Assembly (NCBI GenBank): GCA_016212295.1
Contig: JACRGO010000222.1
Location: forward strand, 1-8,400
Length of the DNA stretch: 8,400 nt
Reading direction: 5' to 3'
DNA from: Nitrospinota bacterium
GTDB lineage: Bacteria > Nitrospinota > Nitrospinia > JACRGO01
Part shown: positions 1 through 7,300 of the stretch, one piece after another
How the letters are laid out: each line of letters starts with the position of its first letter
Numbering within the stretch: the stretch's first letter is position 1
Program-made: the position numbers and the translations under genes
Notes under the pieces: model-generated
Told to the model about the DNA's origin: nothing
The model's database searches: none
What the model saw: only the letters and a program-made list of their open reading frames with translations

Positions 1-140
1 CGCCTATTCCGAAAATTTATCTCTTTTTGCCATAAAACGTTTCACTTTTTGCCGCCTTTTTGAAATTTCAAATATTTTTGGCTCATTGCCGAAATGAAAT
101 GTGCGAGATAAATTCTCAGAATAGGCGAGTAAGTATCTAA
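1..140. repeat. Palindromic hairpin (MITE-like) element with a flanking shared segment
   Basis: Bases 1-23 and about 105-127 are inverted repeats of each other with only two mismatches (core cgcctattc...aatttatctc against gagataaatt...gaataggcg). A perfect 10-base palindrome, tgaaatttca, lies at 61-70, close to the centre of symmetry. The whole stretch could therefore fold into one long hairpin, as small non-coding palindromic elements do. The adjoining bases 128-140, ending in gtaagtatctaa, recur inverted at 8361-8373. The element begins exactly at the window edge, so it may extend further left. It has no coding capacity and I see no convincing promoter in it. The identification as a MITE-like element is inference from structure; no target-site duplication was verified. 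Confidence 0.6.
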
Positions 141-191
141 TTCTGACAAGCCGGGACCAATAACGCCCAAGGAACTAATGGAGAAAATATC

Positions 192-428
192 ATGAGCGCT
201 TTAAGTCTTCGATTGCCTGAATCAATTCATCGCCATATCAAAGAGGTCGCTAAGAAGGAAGGCGTTTCCATTAATCAGTTTATTTCGTCCGCGGTCTCAG
301 AGAAAATTTCCGCGCTGATGACAGAAGACTATTTGAAAAGCAGGGCCAGGAAAACCAGGAAAGGTGATTTTGGAAAAATTCTGGCTAAGGTCCCAAGCCG
401 GAAGCCACTGCCAGGCGATGAACTATAG
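192..428 (+). CDS. Ribbon-helix-helix (HicB-type/CopG-like) antitoxin
   Basis: A 78-residue protein with the layout of a ribbon-helix-helix DNA-binding antitoxin. A short N-terminal strand (residues 3-8, S-L-S-L-R-L) is followed by helix one (about 10-22, E-S-I-H-R-H-I-K) and helix two (about 26-42, S-I-N-Q-F-I-S-S-A-V-S-E-K). The tail is basic and then acidic (K-x-R-x-R-K, ending P-G-D-E-L) and would be the toxin-binding part. Such proteins dimerise, bind their own promoter and neutralise a partner toxin in the cytoplasm. The ATG has a good Shine-Dalgarno, GGAG at 180-183, eight bases upstream. The partner is probably the RelE-like gene that follows at 518, but that gene is broken, so this looks like an orphaned antitoxin. 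Databases often label this type 'HicB family antitoxin', although no HicA-like toxin is present here. Confidence 0.8.
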   Translation: MSALSLRLPESIHRHIKEVAKKEGVSINQFISSAVSEKISALMTEDYLKSRARKTRKGDFGKILAKVPSRKPLPGDEL

Positions 429-517
429 TTTTTAGACTAGCAAGCCGCTCCATATTAATCAATTCGCGAAGCTATGTTCTTCTTGCAATAAGCCTGTGAA
501 TGGTGTATTTTTTCATC

Positions 518-655
518 ATGAAGTGGCGTGTGGGTTTCACCAAAAAGGCTGCCAAAAAGCTGGAAAAACTTCCTGAAAATATTCAACTCAGGGCCGCCCT
601 TTTGGTTGAAGAAATTAGATTCGGCGGCCCTGTTAGGGGAAATTGGAAAAATTAA
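518..655 (+). pseudogene. Truncated RelE/ParE-family toxin gene (5' half only)
   Basis: The ORF encodes 45 residues beginning M-K-W-R-V and containing T-K-K-A-A-K-K-L-E-K-L-P and G-P-V-R-G-N-W. This is the typical N-terminal half of a RelE-superfamily mRNA-interferase toxin of about 90 residues. The second half, with the C-terminal strands and catalytic residues, is missing. The frame stops at TAA (653-655). If one base is skipped there, it continues N-Y-S-I-G, matching the N-Y-S-x-L-G usually seen next in the family, so a one-base insertion followed by loss of the 3' part is plausible. The remnant then runs into the ribosome-binding site and ATG of the next gene. It lies 89 bases after the antitoxin stop. 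An in-frame ATG at 500 is possible, but the family starts at M-K-W-R, and neither start has a good Shine-Dalgarno. The gene is almost certainly non-functional. Confidence 0.75.
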
Positions 656-673
656 TAGTATAGGAATTTCCAT

Positions 674-1873
674 ATGAAAAGACGGGACTTCATTAAATAC
701 AGCGGCGCGGTGGCGGGAAGCGCGGCCCTGCGGAACCTGGCCTTCAAATCCACTGCGGACGCAGAGGAACAAAAAAAGATTGTCCGCTACCGCGAGCTTG
801 GCAAGACCGGACTCAAGATGAGCGACATATCCTACGGCACGGGTAAGCTGAACTCCGCCTCCCTGATCGCGCGGGCTGTTTCCCTTGGCATAAATTATTT
901 CGACACCGCGCCGGACTACGGAAGGGCGGAAAACTTCATCGGCGAGTACTTGGCCGCCCAGGGCGGCAGGGACAAATTGATCATCGCAAGCAAGCTCTGC
1001 ACGTATATCCCCTATCCAGGCCACCTCCCCCTTGGGACCTCAAAGGAAAAGTATATTGAGTCGGTTGAGGGGAGTTTAAAGAGGATGAACACGGATTATA
1101 TAGATATCTGTTTCGTGCATGCCATAGGCGAGGAAAAGTCGAAGGACTACGAACAGGAAAAGGCCCGTTTGTTTGACCCGAACATGCTGACGGCCACGGA
1201 CGAGTTGAAGAAGCAGGGAAAGATCCGCTTCAGGGCGGTGTCATCGCACGGCCCGAACAATATTGACAAGCTGTTGATGGACGCGGTGAAGTCCGGGCAT
1301 TTCGACGTCATCATGCCCACCTTTAATTTTTTTGAATTCCCCGGAGTGCGGGAGGTGATTCAGGAGGCGAAGTCGCGCGGCATAGGCGTCGTGGCAATGA
1401 AGACCTTAGCGGGCGGGAAGGATTTGGGGATCAAGAAGGAAGGGGAGAGCTTTGAACACGCGGCCTTCGCCTGGGCCTTGAGCCGACCAGGGGTTTCCGG
1501 CTTGGTGATAACCATGAAGAATTTCCAGCAGATCAACGATTACGTTGGAGCGTCAGGCAAGGAATTCAGCTCCGGCCATAAGGCCCTGCTGGACCTCTAC
1601 AAGGAGCGCTTTTCAACTGTCTATTGCCGGACCGGATGCGGCGATTGCCTGGGGTCGTGTCCGCGCGGAATCGATATCCCGGCTGTCCTCCGCTACAAGA
1701 TGTATTTCGAGGATTACCATGACGAGAAAGAAGCGATGCGGTCATACTCGGCCATGTCCCCAAAGGCCGATGGGTGCGCCGCCTGCCCTGACGCGGTTTG
1801 CGACGCGGCTTGTCCGCACGGGGTGCTGGTCTCACGACTTATGAAGGCCGCCCACGAACAACTGGTCTTTTGA
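674..1873 (+). CDS. Tat-exported aldo/keto reductase with C-terminal 4Fe-4S ferredoxin-like domain
   Basis: A 399-residue protein. Residues 1-30 form a twin-arginine signal (M-K-R-R-D-F-I-K, a moderately hydrophobic stretch, then A-D-A at 28-30 as a possible cleavage site), pointing to folded export across the inner membrane. Residues about 38-300 are an aldo/keto reductase TIM barrel (R-E-L-G-K-T-G-L-K-M-S start). The catalytic tetrad is likely D77 and Y82 (in F-D-T-A-P-D-Y-G), K107 (A-S-K) and H149. Residues 318-380 carry two cysteine groups, C318/C322/C325/C329-P and C368/C371/C376/C380-P, suited to two [4Fe-4S] clusters. The family reduces carbonyls with NAD(P)H; the clusters suggest electron exchange with another redox protein. 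Substrate is unknown. Start is set by AGGAA at 662-666, seven bases before the ATG. It is 74 bases upstream of pgi on the same strand; co-transcription is possible but the gap holds a repeat. Confidence 0.9.
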   Translation: MKRRDFIKYSGAVAGSAALRNLAFKSTADAEEQKKIVRYRELGKTGLKMSDISYGTGKLNSASLIARAVSLGINYFDTAPDYGRAENFIGEYLAAQGGRDKLIIASKLCTYIPYPGHLPLGTSKEKYIESVEGSLKRMNTDYIDICFVHAIGEEKSKDYEQEKARLFDPNMLTATDELKKQGKIRFRAVSSHGPNNIDKLLMDAVKSGHFDVIMPTFNFFEFPGVREVIQEAKSRGIGVVAMKTLAGGKDLGIKKEGESFEHAAFAWALSRPGVSGLVITMKNFQQINDYVGASGKEFSSGHKALLDLYKERFSTVYCRTGCGDCLGSCPRGIDIPAVLRYKMYFEDYHDEKEAMRSYSAMSPKADGCAACPDAVCDAACPHGVLVSRLMKAAHEQLVF

Positions 1874-1875
1874 TA

Positions 1876-1915
1876 AACCAAATTCCAAATTTCAAATAAA
1901 CCCAAAATTCCAAAA
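1876..1915. repeat. Short AT-rich intergenic repeat of CAAAT-type units
   Basis: The gap between the reductase and pgi consists largely of irregular repeats of the unit ccaaattc / caaatttc / caaataaac, spaced about 7-9 bases apart. Similar wording (caaataac, caaataaat, caaatgac) occurs in the larger repeats at 3459-3590 and 8223-8361, so this may be a fragment of the same class of dispersed element. It carries no ORF. Role unknown. Confidence 0.5.
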
Positions 1916-1947
1916 GTGCGCGTTTTAACCTTTCTCCGGGAGCCATA

Positions 1948-3357
1948 ATGTCCAATAAAAAAAATATCCGCTTCGACTTCAACAACATGATGCCCGACAG
2001 AGTGGGTGAGGAGCATGGCCTTTGCCTGGCGGACCTCCAAAAAATCGGGGCTAAATCCAAGGGCTACATGGAGGAACTTCTCCTGGAGCGCGCGGAAGGG
2101 AAACTCCCATTTTTCGATTTGCCTTACCAGGATGTGTCCGGCATTTTGAAATTCGCGGACGGGAACAAGGGCAGGTTTGAAAACTTCGTGGTTGTCGGGA
2201 TCGGCGGGTCCGCCTTGGGAAACATCGCGCTCCAGAACTCACTGAACAGTCTTTTGTGGAACGAGATGTCCCAGGAAGACAGGGGGGGATTTTGCCGGAT
2301 CTATGTGCCGGACAACGTGGACCCCGAATACTTCGGCGGACTGCTGGAGCATCTTGATCCCAGGAGAACTCTGTTCAATATAATTTCCAAGTCCGGGGCC
2401 ACGGCTGAGACCTCGGCCCAGTTTCTAATAATAAGAAAACGGCTGGAGGAAAGCGTCGGGCGTTCCTTCAAGGACCATATATGCGTCACCACGGACAAAA
2501 AAGGCGGGCTGCTCAGGAAAATCGTGGACGCGGAAGGGTATGAGAATTTTCTGGTGCCGGACGGGGTAGGGGGGCGATTTTCGGTGTTGAGTCCGGTTGG
2601 ACTTCTCTCCGCGGCCATGGCGGGGATCGATATCCAGGGACTCCTGGACGGCGCGGCCGCAATGGACGCGCGATGCAAGGCAGTTGATATATTTAAAAAT
2701 CCAGCCATGATGAACGCGGCCCTCCAGTACCTGTTCGATGTCAATAAGGGAAAGCGCATCTCAGTGATGATGCCGTACTCCAACGCCCTTCGCGACATGG
2801 CGGACTGGTACAGGCAGTTGTGGGCGGAGAGCCTTGGGAAACGGTTCGCGCTGGACGGAAGCGAAGTCTTTTGCGGTCCAACACCTGTCAAGGCCCTTGG
2901 CACTACCGACCAGCACTCCCAGGTGCAGTTGTACGTTGAAGGGCCGAACGACAAGGTCTTCACCTTTCTCGTGGCGGAGAATTTCCGCAAGGAATTGCCC
3001 ATTCCCTCGGTCTACAAGGACATTGAAGGGATCGATTATCTTGGCGGACACACGATGAACGAGCTTATGAACGCGGAGCAAAAGGCAACAGCCTTCGCCT
3101 TGGCCTCAAGCAGGCGTCCCAACTGCTCCGTGGTATTCCCAGAAATATCTCCCTTCACTGTTGGCCAGTTCATCTACATGTACGAGGTATCCACGGCCTT
3201 CGCGGGCAAACTCTATGGGATCAATCCCTTTGACCAGCCGGGCGTTGAGGAGGGAAAACTCGCCACCTTCGCCCTGATGGGACGCAAGGGCTACGAGGAA
3301 AAGGCCAGGGAGATGGAGGAGTGGGGTAAGTCAGCCAAGGACAGATGGGTGATTTGA
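1948..3357 (+). CDS. pgi: Glucose-6-phosphate isomerase
   Basis: A 469-residue cytoplasmic enzyme that interconverts glucose 6-phosphate and fructose 6-phosphate in glycolysis and gluconeogenesis. It has two SIS-type sugar-phosphate-binding lobes. Visible motifs are G-I-G-G-S-A-L-G (84-91), S-K-S-G-A-T-A-E-T (147-155, phosphate binding), family signature G-G-R-F-S-V-L-S-P-V-G-L (208-219) and the second signature N-P-F-D-Q-P-G-V-E-x-G-K (426-437). Expected catalytic residues are E294 (in W-A-E-S-L-G-K), H323 (in D-Q-H-S-Q) and K437. The length matches the short bacterial form (about 450 residues) rather than the E. coli form (about 550). GGGAG about five bases before the ATG at 1948 is a good ribosome-binding site. 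All key residues are present, so the enzyme should be active. The gene is followed by a 285-base non-coding stretch containing a palindromic repeat. Confidence 0.97.
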   Translation: MSNKKNIRFDFNNMMPDRVGEEHGLCLADLQKIGAKSKGYMEELLLERAEGKLPFFDLPYQDVSGILKFADGNKGRFENFVVVGIGGSALGNIALQNSLNSLLWNEMSQEDRGGFCRIYVPDNVDPEYFGGLLEHLDPRRTLFNIISKSGATAETSAQFLIIRKRLEESVGRSFKDHICVTTDKKGGLLRKIVDAEGYENFLVPDGVGGRFSVLSPVGLLSAAMAGIDIQGLLDGAAAMDARCKAVDIFKNPAMMNAALQYLFDVNKGKRISVMMPYSNALRDMADWYRQLWAESLGKRFALDGSEVFCGPTPVKALGTTDQHSQVQLYVEGPNDKVFTFLVAENFRKELPIPSVYKDIEGIDYLGGHTMNELMNAEQKATAFALASSRRPNCSVVFPEISPFTVGQFIYMYEVSTAFAGKLYGINPFDQPGVEEGKLATFALMGRKGYEEKAREMEEWGKSAKDRWVI

Positions 3358-3389
3358 GGGGAACAGGTTTTCAATGTGCTGCTTACACA

Positions 3390-3632
3390 GCGCGGCAGAG
3401 CCGCAACCAAAACCAAAGAATATTTCCGCGCAGAGACGCATATGAAACTCCAAATCTCAATTGTCAAATAACAAATAAATCTCAATAACCAAAATTACAA
3501 ATGACAAACAAGGAAATGTAGTTGTTTTGGACATTCAGTAATTGTAATTTGTAATTTATTTGCTATTTGTCATTTGGGATTTTGTTTTCCCTTTGGTTGC
3601 GGCCAAAGACCGCGCTATGTAATCCGTTGTTT
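3390..3632. repeat. Large palindromic intergenic repeat, copy 1
   Basis: This fills most of the gap between pgi and the WbqC gene. The outer arms (gcgcgg...gccgcaaccaaa at about 3390-3411, its inverse at about 3594-3615) and inner arms (3488-3511 against 3563-3586, 19 of 24 positions paired) make it an imperfect palindrome. Small GC hairpins occur at the edges, for example GCGGC-aga-GCCGC at 3392-3404. Bases 3459-3590 match the reverse complement of 8223-8361 with one substitution and one 7-base indel, and weaker similarity continues to about 3632. No ORF of interest lies inside. The edge hairpins lack a T-run, so I do not call a rho-independent terminator. The repeat ends about 10 bases before the WbqC start codon. 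Confidence 0.8.
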
Positions 3633-3642
3633 AATTCCATAA

Positions 3643-4323
3643 ATGAAGACAGTCGCCATTCACCAGCCGCAGTTCATGCCCTGGCTCGGATATCTCAATA
3701 AGATCCACTCCTGTGACGTCTTTGTCTTCCTCGACAATGTCCAGTACAAAAAGAACGAATGGCAAAACCGGAACCGGATAAAAACCGCTGACGGCCCCCA
3801 ATGGCTGACCGTTCCCAATTGCTATAAGTTTCCCCAAAGGATCAACGAAGTCACGGTCAATAATCGCGAAAATTGGCGGCGCAAGCATCTCCAGGCCCTG
3901 ATAACCAATTACTCAAAAGCCCCATACTTTAAGGATGCCATGCCGGTTTTTCAGGAATTTTATTCACGGGAATGGGAGTTTCTGGCGGACGTGAACATGG
4001 ACTCAGTCAACCTCATGCTGGATTTTTTTAAGATAGAGCAGGAACTGTTAAAGGCGTCGGATATGGAATTGAGGGACGCCCCCAATGAGCGCCTGGTGGA
4101 CATCTGTAAAATCGTAGGGGCTGATACCTATCTTGCGGGCAAGGACGGAGAAAAATACATGGACCTGGAAATATTCCGGAAGGAAGGGATCAAAGTGGTT
4201 TTCCAGCAATTCAGCCCGCCTGAATATCCGCAGTTGTTCGGAGAGTTCGTTCCCTGCCTTTCCGCCATTGACCTTGCGTTCAATTGCGGCGGGGAGGGCA
4301 GGAAACTATTCGTCAAGGACTGA
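3643..4323 (+). CDS. WbqC-family protein
   Basis: A 226-residue cytoplasmic protein of the WbqC-like family, full length for the family. Recognisable blocks are H-Q-P-Q-F-M-P-W-L-G-Y-L-N-K-I (7-21), D-N-V-Q-Y-K-K-N-E-W-Q-N-R-N-R-I-K (31-47), W-L-T-V-P (54-58), Y-L-A-G-K-D-G (163-169) and S-A-I-D-L-A-F-N-C-G (207-216). Members are often found in O-antigen or other surface-polysaccharide clusters, where they are thought to help modify a sugar; the exact reaction is not established. Here no glycosyltransferase or nucleotide-sugar gene is adjacent, so the link to polysaccharide is from family knowledge only. The ATG at 3643 fits the family's N-terminus (M-K-T-V-A-I-H-Q-P), but no clear Shine-Dalgarno precedes it. 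The gene converges on the large minus-strand gene with a 29-base gap. Confidence 0.9.
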   Translation: MKTVAIHQPQFMPWLGYLNKIHSCDVFVFLDNVQYKKNEWQNRNRIKTADGPQWLTVPNCYKFPQRINEVTVNNRENWRRKHLQALITNYSKAPYFKDAMPVFQEFYSREWEFLADVNMDSVNLMLDFFKIEQELLKASDMELRDAPNERLVDICKIVGADTYLAGKDGEKYMDLEIFRKEGIKVVFQQFSPPEYPQLFGEFVPCLSAIDLAFNCGGEGRKLFVKD

Positions 4324-4352
4324 CCTTATTTTTTAGTTCCGGCTTGTCCGTG

Positions 4353-7300
4353 TCAGATAAATCCAAGCTCCTTTTTCATGAAATCCACATTGAAGCAGGG
4401 TTCGCCTTTTTGCCGTTTTTTCTCTTGATCATTTTCCAGGTCCCTTAGCATTTCCAGCACATTTTGCCTTCCTTTCTCATCCTGGACAGCTTCCCTAGGC
4501 GTCCTTCCGCCCAAGGCGGGAATTTTATCGTCAAGCCATTGCCTGTAATAATTTTCCAGGTAAGAGCGCATATAGAGCTTTTTTTCCTCTGAAAGGGTTT
4601 CAGGCTTTTTATCCCTTTTGCCTTGCCTTGCTCTTTCCAGGCTTTGCGTGACGTCTTCAAAGGAGTCCGCCTTGTGCCGGACGCAGTCCTTTAATACCTG
4701 CATCAATCGCCCTTTCCCGGCGTCCAATCTTCCCTTGGAAAAGCATTCAAGGGTAAGCCTGTCCCCCGCCATTGCCACGTTGCCCAGGACTACCCATTCC
4801 AGCTTTCCGCTTTCGTGAATAACCTTGGTTTGGAAGGCGACGCTATCATTGCTGTCAACCGCCTCTCCAAGTTCCCTCGATTTTCCACGTTTCAGCCAGG
4901 CCCAGCATTTTTCATTTGGGTTTTTTGGCATATCCGGCGCGAAGTCATATTCCTCTTCCAATAAGTCCATTGCCTTGTCGAAAAATTTCAGATCGAACAT
5001 GGCCTTGGCTATAATCATCTTGCCACTTCCATCCGTTAAATTAACCGGCTTTTCCCTTGAAAGGTCCTGGAGGTAATGCCGGATGATATAGGATTTTCGT
5101 TTGAGGAATTGAGGCCATTCGGCCTTAATGTTTTCTTCCTTGAATTTCCCGAACTCCAGATTCAAAAATGAAATCAGGCCGTCCTTTAGCTTCCTGGGGA
5201 TGGATAAGATATTGCCCGCTATCCGATGCTCCCCGCTCAGGGAGAGGACCCGCATCATCAGAATGTCCCAGGCAGCGATATTTTTTTTCGCCATGGCGTC
5301 CTTGATTCCGAATTCCTCTCCGGTGAGAATGTCCTTAACAATGAAGGAATCGTTTTCCATGATTTGCTGGACCTCAAAAAGGCTGGAATAAGACGCTATA
5401 TGCGACTTTATTATTTCCTCCTCCACCGGTGTAACCGGTACTGCATGGGAAAATTCCTCCATGACCGTTTTCCCGGAGGAAAGGACATAGTCATTGACAT
5501 ACCATTCGTTGAATTCTCCCTTGTCTTTTTTAGCCGTCTCAGGCAAGGCCATTGTTTCTTCGCGCTGAAGTCTCCAATACAAAGCCACGGCATTAAAAAA
5601 ATCATCGTGAAATCTATCGTTTCGCGCGAATGATGTGACCTTTGTTACTAGCGCCTTCGCCTGGACAGCCACCAAATCATGCGTGGAGGATGGAGAGGGG
5701 CCTTCAAGCTCTGGCTCTGATTTATGCTCCATGCAACATTTTTTGTACTTCTTCCCGCTTCCGCAGGGACACGGATCGTTCCTGCCTGTCTTGGCGTGGC
5801 TTGAGGCGGCTTTCCCTTGGGAGAGCGCGGGTTTGACGCCCAATGCCTTTCCTACATCCACAAGGTTGTCCAGGAGCGTCTCCTTGAATTTGTCTATATC
5901 CAGAGGTCCAACCTTGTAGTAATTTCCAGAGTGCAGTATTTCCGATGCCATGGAAAAACGGTCATAGGAGGATTTCAGGTCTCCCTTTCTGGCTTGGATA
6001 GTGGCGATGGCGGCATGCGCCTCTATGGCCAATGGATCTATTTTCAGCGCCTCTTCAAACACGGAAACAGCGTCCTCTGTCCTCTTCTGGTTTCTCAGGA
6101 CATTGGCGTAAGCTATCATATTGGCGATATTTCGTGGTTCCGCTTTTAGCTTGCTTTCGCACCAGGGCAATATTTCGGACATGGACATTTTCTTGCCGTC
6201 AATCATTGCCTGCCGCGTAAAGGAGATGGGGCTTTTGGCCGGCGAGCCGCTTTGGCTTTCCTTTAACCGGCTGAGCAGGCTCATCCTATGAACCGCGGCG
6301 CGGCCATTAGCAGTGATTTCATAATTGTCAAAAACGCCGCAGTTTTTGCAGACTATCCCGTCCTGAATAAATTGATGGTTGGAGTCCATATCCACCAGGA
6401 TTTTCCTTACCAGGTAATTGTAAGACTTCCCGCAGGCCAGGCATCTCGTTTCCACCTCCACTGGTTCCTCCAGGAGCTTATCGATATCTGCGCGCTCCAG
6501 GGCCTTGGCCCTTCTGGAAACCGCTTGCTTCGCCTTTTCCAGGTCTTTCCAGGCGCGCCTGAACCTGAAATCATCCACTCCGTTTATCTGGCACAAAAGG
6601 CAGTAAATTTCCAGTTCATGCCTTTCACCCTCCCTCAATTCATTTTGCAAGGGATCGAGAAACCTTGGGCTCCCGATTCCCCTCACTGCCTCCAGGAGTA
6701 GTCCCTTTTTTTCCTTCCACAGCGCGTCCCAGTTTTGAAGCAGGATATCAACGGATTCCTCAACCGGCGCGCTCTCCAAGACGCATATAGCATAATCCAC
6801 CATCGGGTTATTCAAATCGCCGAACGCGGGTTTTATCATCTCAACCGCTGGCGGTCCCAGTCTGGATGCTGCCCGGATTATTTCTTCCCACACCTCCGGT
6901 ATATCCGGGTCAAAACAAAGCATCCGCGAAAGGATTTCGCTGTTTATTTTTTCTCCTAGAAACCGGACCGTCCTGCGGTTGGCCAGGGAATAAGGATTGG
7001 CCAATAAGTTATCAAGCAGCAGGTTGGTTATTTCTTCCTGCCCGGTTGAAGAGTAGAGGGCCGAGGCTATCACCTCGTCCTGGGCATGATCGTTTCTGTC
7101 CTCCATGAAGATTTTCAATAAATAATAAGGGTTGGCCCCATCCAGGGAAATGCCTATAAAGCTTTTATATTCCAGCAAGTATGAAAAAATGACTAGGGCC
7201 GCCTTGGCCAGGAGCTCATGAAACTCCTCCGGGGCTGTTTTCACGATCCCATGAATAGCGGTAATGGCGTCTGCATTATGAAGCGGGACCTCGTCCCCTT

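Noticed and set aside
455-1024. 189-codon minus-strand open frame opposite the reductase
   Set aside because: It lies antisense to a well-supported reductase and truncated toxin, has no recognisable domain, and is a shadow of the GC-rich coding strand.
2301-3002. 233-codon minus-strand open frame opposite pgi
   Set aside because: Fully inside pgi, whose catalytic motifs are intact; the translated protein is low-complexity and serine/arginine-rich as expected for a shadow frame.
3420-3600. CRISPR-like array in the repetitive intergenic stretch
   Set aside because: The repeated units are short, irregular and AT-rich, with no constant repeat and no unique spacers; the structure is palindromic rather than an array.
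4324-4370. Possible bidirectional terminator between the convergent WbqC and HEAT/SEC-C genes
   Set aside because: There is a T-rich run after the WbqC stop, but the only stem I find (GCTTG with CAAGC) has five pairs and a long loop.
5226-5633. Plus-strand open frame of 135 codons inside the large minus-strand gene
   Set aside because: No family resemblance and no ribosome-binding site of note; the opposite strand encodes recognisable domains through the whole region.
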